Origin: CAZXVW01 sp964644025
GTDB lineage: Bacteria; Acidobacteriota; Terriglobia; Bryobacterales; Bryobacteraceae
Reading direction: 5' to 3'
DNA length: 24,778 bases
Assembly (NCBI GenBank): GCA_964644025.1
Contig: CAZXVW010000041.1
Location: 1-24,778 of the forward strand
Below, piece after piece: positions 22,438 to 24,778 of this stretch. The notes beneath the pieces were generated by a model. It worked only from the letters and a program-made list of their open reading frames with translations. It made no database searches and was not told the origin of the DNA. Every line of letters begins with the position of its first letter. Within the stretch, counting starts at the first letter, position 1. A program made the translations under genes and the position numbers.

Positions 22438-22466
22438 ATAGTACCATGGTCCGAGATCATGGTCAA
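22438..22466 (-). promoter_or_regulatory. vapBC-type operon promoter with candidate operator repeats
   Basis: On the reverse strand TTGACC (22461-22466) is followed after exactly 17 nt by TACTAT (22438-22443), the best sigma-70 promoter in the window. The spacer and -35 hold two direct copies of CATGGTC (as read on the plus strand, 22445-22451 and 22458-22464, 13 nt apart). The first lies in the palindrome ACCATGGT (22443-22450). These are likely antitoxin binding sites. Confidence 0.65.
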
Positions 22467-22507
22467 CAGCCGAGGTGTGGCCCATCGGCGCCAACACGAT
22501 CGCGCCA

Positions 22508-22537
22508 GGGAAAACAACAACGGCCCGTCCCGTTGCC
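22508..22537 (-). terminator. Intrinsic terminator of the GH2 gene
   Basis: Reading the reverse strand 11 nt after the GH2 stop, CAACGG (22530-22535) pairs with CCGTTG (22518-22523) over a 6-nt loop. The stem can extend by two G-U pairs, and TTGTTTTCCC follows. A GC stem plus U-rich tail fits a Rho-independent terminator that separates the GH2 gene from the toxin-antitoxin operon. Confidence 0.55.
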
Positions 22538-22546
22538 GGACGTCAG

Positions 22547-24664
22547 TTACGCCTTCCAGATTGCCGTGGCCGCGGAAAATCCGGTGGGGCGGATCACGTC
22601 GAAACGGACCCGCCGCGGGGCCTTCTCCTGAATCCGGACGCGCAGCGCCGCCGATCCGCCGGGCCGCAGCACGGGGATCCCGGCCGTTCCGGCCTCCATG
22701 GGCAAGCCGCCGAACCCGTAAACGATCCATCGCAACCGGTAGCCCCGGAGCGTGTAAGCAGGCAGCCGGCGCCGGGTCACGATGGTGACCGTGTAACCGC
22801 CGGACTCAGCGGCCACCTCCAACTGCTCGACCGGGCTGGACTGGCGGCGCAGCTCGGCGTAGGAGGGCTTCCGCTCCCCGTAGAGGTCCACCACGCCATG
22901 CACGCGTTGCTTCAGGGGACCGGCGCCCTTGTCGCCGATGTGCGTGCGGTAGTCGTTGTAGTCGAAAAAGATCGCTCCGGCGAGCCAGTCGAACTCCCGG
23001 AAGACGTCCGTGTGGCGTTGGAGGATGTCGATGCGTTTCGGATCTCCGCCCGTGTGGGAAGGCCGGCACTCGCAGTAGCCGTACTCGGAGATTACGATCG
23101 GCTTGGCAGGAAACGCCTGGTGGATAGTCTCCAGGTTGCGCCGCATATCCGCCACCGTTCCCTTCATCCAGCTTTCGTAGTATTCGTTCCACATGACGAA
23201 GTCCATCTCGCCGGCCACGTCGCGCTCCGGTGTTCTCTGGAGCGAGTTGGAAGCGTAGGTGAGCGGGCGGGAAGGATCCAGGCGTTTGGCTTCCCGGTAC
23301 ATGCGGCGGACAAACTCCTGGGCCGGGGGATTCTGTCCGTTGACCTCGTTGCACAATCCCCAGGAGAAGATGCACGGGTGGTTGCGGTCCCTGGTGATCA
23401 TCTCCCGCAGTTGCTCCAGGCCATTTTGCATGATCGCGGCCGAGGGATGGTCTTTCATGCCGGCGAAAGTTCTGGGGCCCCAGCTCGGCACCTCGACCTG
23501 GATCAGGATGCCGTGGCGGTCACAGTAATCGAGCACCCGACGGTCCTGTTGCCAGTGGACCCGCGTGAACACGCAGTTGAGTTCTTTCATGTCGGCCAGA
23601 TCGTGCCGGATCCAGGCCTCCGGCTCCGCCATGCCGAACTCCGGGTTACTGCCGGCCATGCGTTCCACCCCCATCAGCCGGACTCGCTCTCCATTGAACA
23701 GGAACCCGCCGTTGACGACTTCGATCTTGCGGATGCCGAAACCGGTGGCGAGCGCGTGGCCCGCCCCGCCGCCGGTCGTCAGGCGGGCTTCCAATTGGTA
23801 GAGGTGCGGGTGGTCGAAATGCCAGAGCCGGGGCTTCGCCAGCCGCGCCGCCGGCACTTCCAGCGTGCGGCGGGAGCCGGGCTCGACGAGCGTTTCTGGG
23901 CCAGGGGCGAGCCGCAGAACCGCCAGCCCGGTCTGCTCATCGACCACTGTAGCGTCGATGGCCGCTTTGACGGGCCCGTCCAGGGTGTTCCTTACCAGGG
24001 CCCGGGCACGGATCTCCGCGTACCCCTTGGCCAGATCCGGTTCGGCATCGATCTCGATGCGCTCGATGAAGACCCGCGGGGTCGCGATCAGGCGCACAGG
24101 CCGGGTGATGCCGCCGTCGGCGGCCCAGTCGTAGGAATTGTTGCGGGGAAGCATCTCGTCACGGAACGAGTTGTCCACCCTGACAGCCAGAGTATTGCGT
24201 CCCCCGAAACGGAGCACCGGAGTGAGATCCAGGGTGAAGGCGGTGTAACCCTTGCGCCGGTGGGAGCCGGCGAGCTTTCCGTTCACCCAGACGGTGGCCG
24301 TGTGGTAAACGGCCTCGAATTCGACGCGGACCCAGCGGCCGCGCCAGCTCTCCGGAACGTCGAATGAGCGCCGGTACCAGGCTACGCCCAGATAATCGGC
24401 GGTTTCCGGCTGCACCTGCCAGGTGTGCGGCACCGTGACGGTGGTCCATTCACCGGGGGGCGCCGCCTCGAGTTGCCATCCGCGGCTTTCTCCTGCGTTG
24501 TCCGCGTCCACGCGAAAGCTCCATTCGCCCTCAAGGTGCTGAAACTCGCTCCGCTGCGGGGCCGCTGTCTCCTCGCCGGCAGCGGAGAACGGCGCAGCAG
24601 ACCCCACGCCGAGGGCCGCAGCGCCCGCACTACGGACAAATCGTCTTCGTGAGAACCGGCTCAC
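22547..24664 (-). CDS. Glycoside hydrolase family 2 protein, Tat-exported
   Basis: This is a 705-aa enzyme starting at GTG (24662-24664). The N-terminus, MSRFSRRRFVRSAGAAALGV, is a twin-arginine signal. Residues 45-195 are the sugar-binding jelly-roll domain (EWTTVTVPHTW, GVAWYRRSFDVP, ATVWVNGKLAGSH). An immunoglobulin-like domain covers about 198-312, and a TIM barrel runs from about 315. The acid/base is Glu440 in WGLCNEVNG and the nucleophile Glu527 in ISEYGYCE. The usual GvNRHE site reads GVERMAG, so the sugar pocket differs from classical LacZ. Family members include beta-galactosidases, beta-glucuronidases and beta-mannosidases; which one cannot be said. A partial formylglycine-enzyme-like gene lies just upstream, so the pair may belong to a polysaccharide-degradation locus. 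Confidence 0.93.
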   Translation of the reverse strand: MSRFSRRRFVRSAGAAALGVGSAAPFSAAGEETAAPQRSEFQHLEGEWSFRVDADNAGESRGWQLEAAPPGEWTTVTVPHTWQVQPETADYLGVAWYRRSFDVPESWRGRWVRVEFEAVYHTATVWVNGKLAGSHRRKGYTAFTLDLTPVLRFGGRNTLAVRVDNSFRDEMLPRNNSYDWAADGGITRPVRLIATPRVFIERIEIDAEPDLAKGYAEIRARALVRNTLDGPVKAAIDATVVDEQTGLAVLRLAPGPETLVEPGSRRTLEVPAARLAKPRLWHFDHPHLYQLEARLTTGGGAGHALATGFGIRKIEVVNGGFLFNGERVRLMGVERMAGSNPEFGMAEPEAWIRHDLADMKELNCVFTRVHWQQDRRVLDYCDRHGILIQVEVPSWGPRTFAGMKDHPSAAIMQNGLEQLREMITRDRNHPCIFSWGLCNEVNGQNPPAQEFVRRMYREAKRLDPSRPLTYASNSLQRTPERDVAGEMDFVMWNEYYESWMKGTVADMRRNLETIHQAFPAKPIVISEYGYCECRPSHTGGDPKRIDILQRHTDVFREFDWLAGAIFFDYNDYRTHIGDKGAGPLKQRVHGVVDLYGERKPSYAELRRQSSPVEQLEVAAESGGYTVTIVTRRRLPAYTLRGYRLRWIVYGFGGLPMEAGTAGIPVLRPGGSAALRVRIQEKAPRRVRFDVIRPTGFSAATAIWKA

Positions 24665-24670
24665 AATCTT

Positions 24671-24677
24671 CCTCCTT
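24671..24677 (-). promoter_or_regulatory. Strong ribosome binding site fixing a GTG start
   Basis: AAGGAGG on the reverse strand ends 6 nt before the GTG at 24662-24664, a near-ideal arrangement that supports the non-ATG start of the GH2 gene. Confidence 0.7.
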
Positions 24678-24701
24678 CCACCCGCCCGATTTATGGTGGC
24701 G

Positions 24702-24778
24702 TTACTTGCTCATTTCTTCAACCACCCGGAAGCCGATGTAGTCCGCCGCTGGCGGTGCAGTGTATTTCTCATCCGCCG
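24702..24778 (-). CDS. C-terminal end of a probable formylglycine-generating-enzyme-like (SUMF1) protein
   Basis: Only the last 24 codons and the TAA stop (24702-24704) are in the window. They read ADEKYTAPPAADYIGFRVV and then EEMSK. The GFRVV ending after a YIG or similar strand is the usual close of the FGE-sulfatase (SUMF1) domain. True members oxidise a Cys of sulfatases to formylglycine; many bacterial relatives have other roles. The stop lies 37 nt before the GH2 start on the same strand, so the two may be co-transcribed. The catalytic cysteines are outside the window, so activity cannot be judged. Confidence 0.55.
   Translation of the reverse strand, partial: ADEKYTAPPAADYIGFRVVEEMSK

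Noticed and set aside
22188..22730. A long reverse frame fused to the PIN toxin (312 codons in all).
   Set aside because: The extra N-terminal part overlaps the antitoxin in another frame, includes the promoter and terminator, and reaches into the GH2 gene. It has low-complexity Arg/Gly content and no domain.
22475..24367. A 630-codon plus-strand frame opposite the GH2 gene.
   Set aside because: Shadow of the GH2 coding frame in GC-rich DNA; no start signal and no protein-family pattern.

Overview
This 24.8-kb, high-GC stretch of bacterial chromosome looks like an Acidobacteriota genome of the Bryobacter/Solibacter type. That assignment is an inference. It rests on a large outer-membrane barrel of the TonB-receptor-like kind that is expanded in that group, a DUF1844 protein beside an MBL hydrolase and ribF, Tat-exported enzymes, and a SET-domain protein. 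No rRNA, tRNA, CRISPR array, insertion sequence or phage gene was seen. The window is a mosaic of short housekeeping operons and accessory genes on both strands.

Left part (1-5.2 kb): the 5' end of an AAA ATPase gene (minus) diverges from a coiled-coil protein with a badly eroded GGDEF domain. Then come class II fructose-bisphosphate aldolase (plus), the tight minus-strand operon DUF1844 - PhnP-like MBL hydrolase - ribF, and infA with a clear TATAAT promoter.

Middle (5.2-15.9 kb): a PduO-type cobalamin adenosyltransferase (minus) diverges from an exported CapA-like protein. A penicillin-acylase-family Ntn hydrolase follows, then a two-gene sensory operon. The first gene of that operon is a GAF/HisKA_2 histidine kinase. 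The second is a REC-PAS protein whose C-terminal kinase module has lost the phospho-acceptor His and the residues needed to bind ATP. The minus-strand pair galE-pyrE and a divergent ThDP-dependent enzyme of unknown substrate follow.

Right part (15.9-24.8 kb): a Tat-exported S9 peptidase whose nucleophile Ser is replaced by Gly, a SET/post-SET methyltransferase, and the wreck of a Tat-exported molybdopterin oxidoreductase containing a perfect 16-bp hairpin. Then come the outer-membrane barrel, a vapBC-type toxin-antitoxin pair with a well-formed promoter, a Tat-exported GH2 glycosidase, and the last codons of a probable formylglycine-generating-enzyme-like gene.

The most notable theme is three separate enzyme folds that keep their architecture but lack catalytic residues (GGDEF, histidine kinase, S9 peptidase), two of them in signalling proteins. 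I found no convincing new multi-gene defence or biosynthetic system. The degenerate REC-PAS-pseudokinase paired with an intact kinase is the best candidate for unusual biology.
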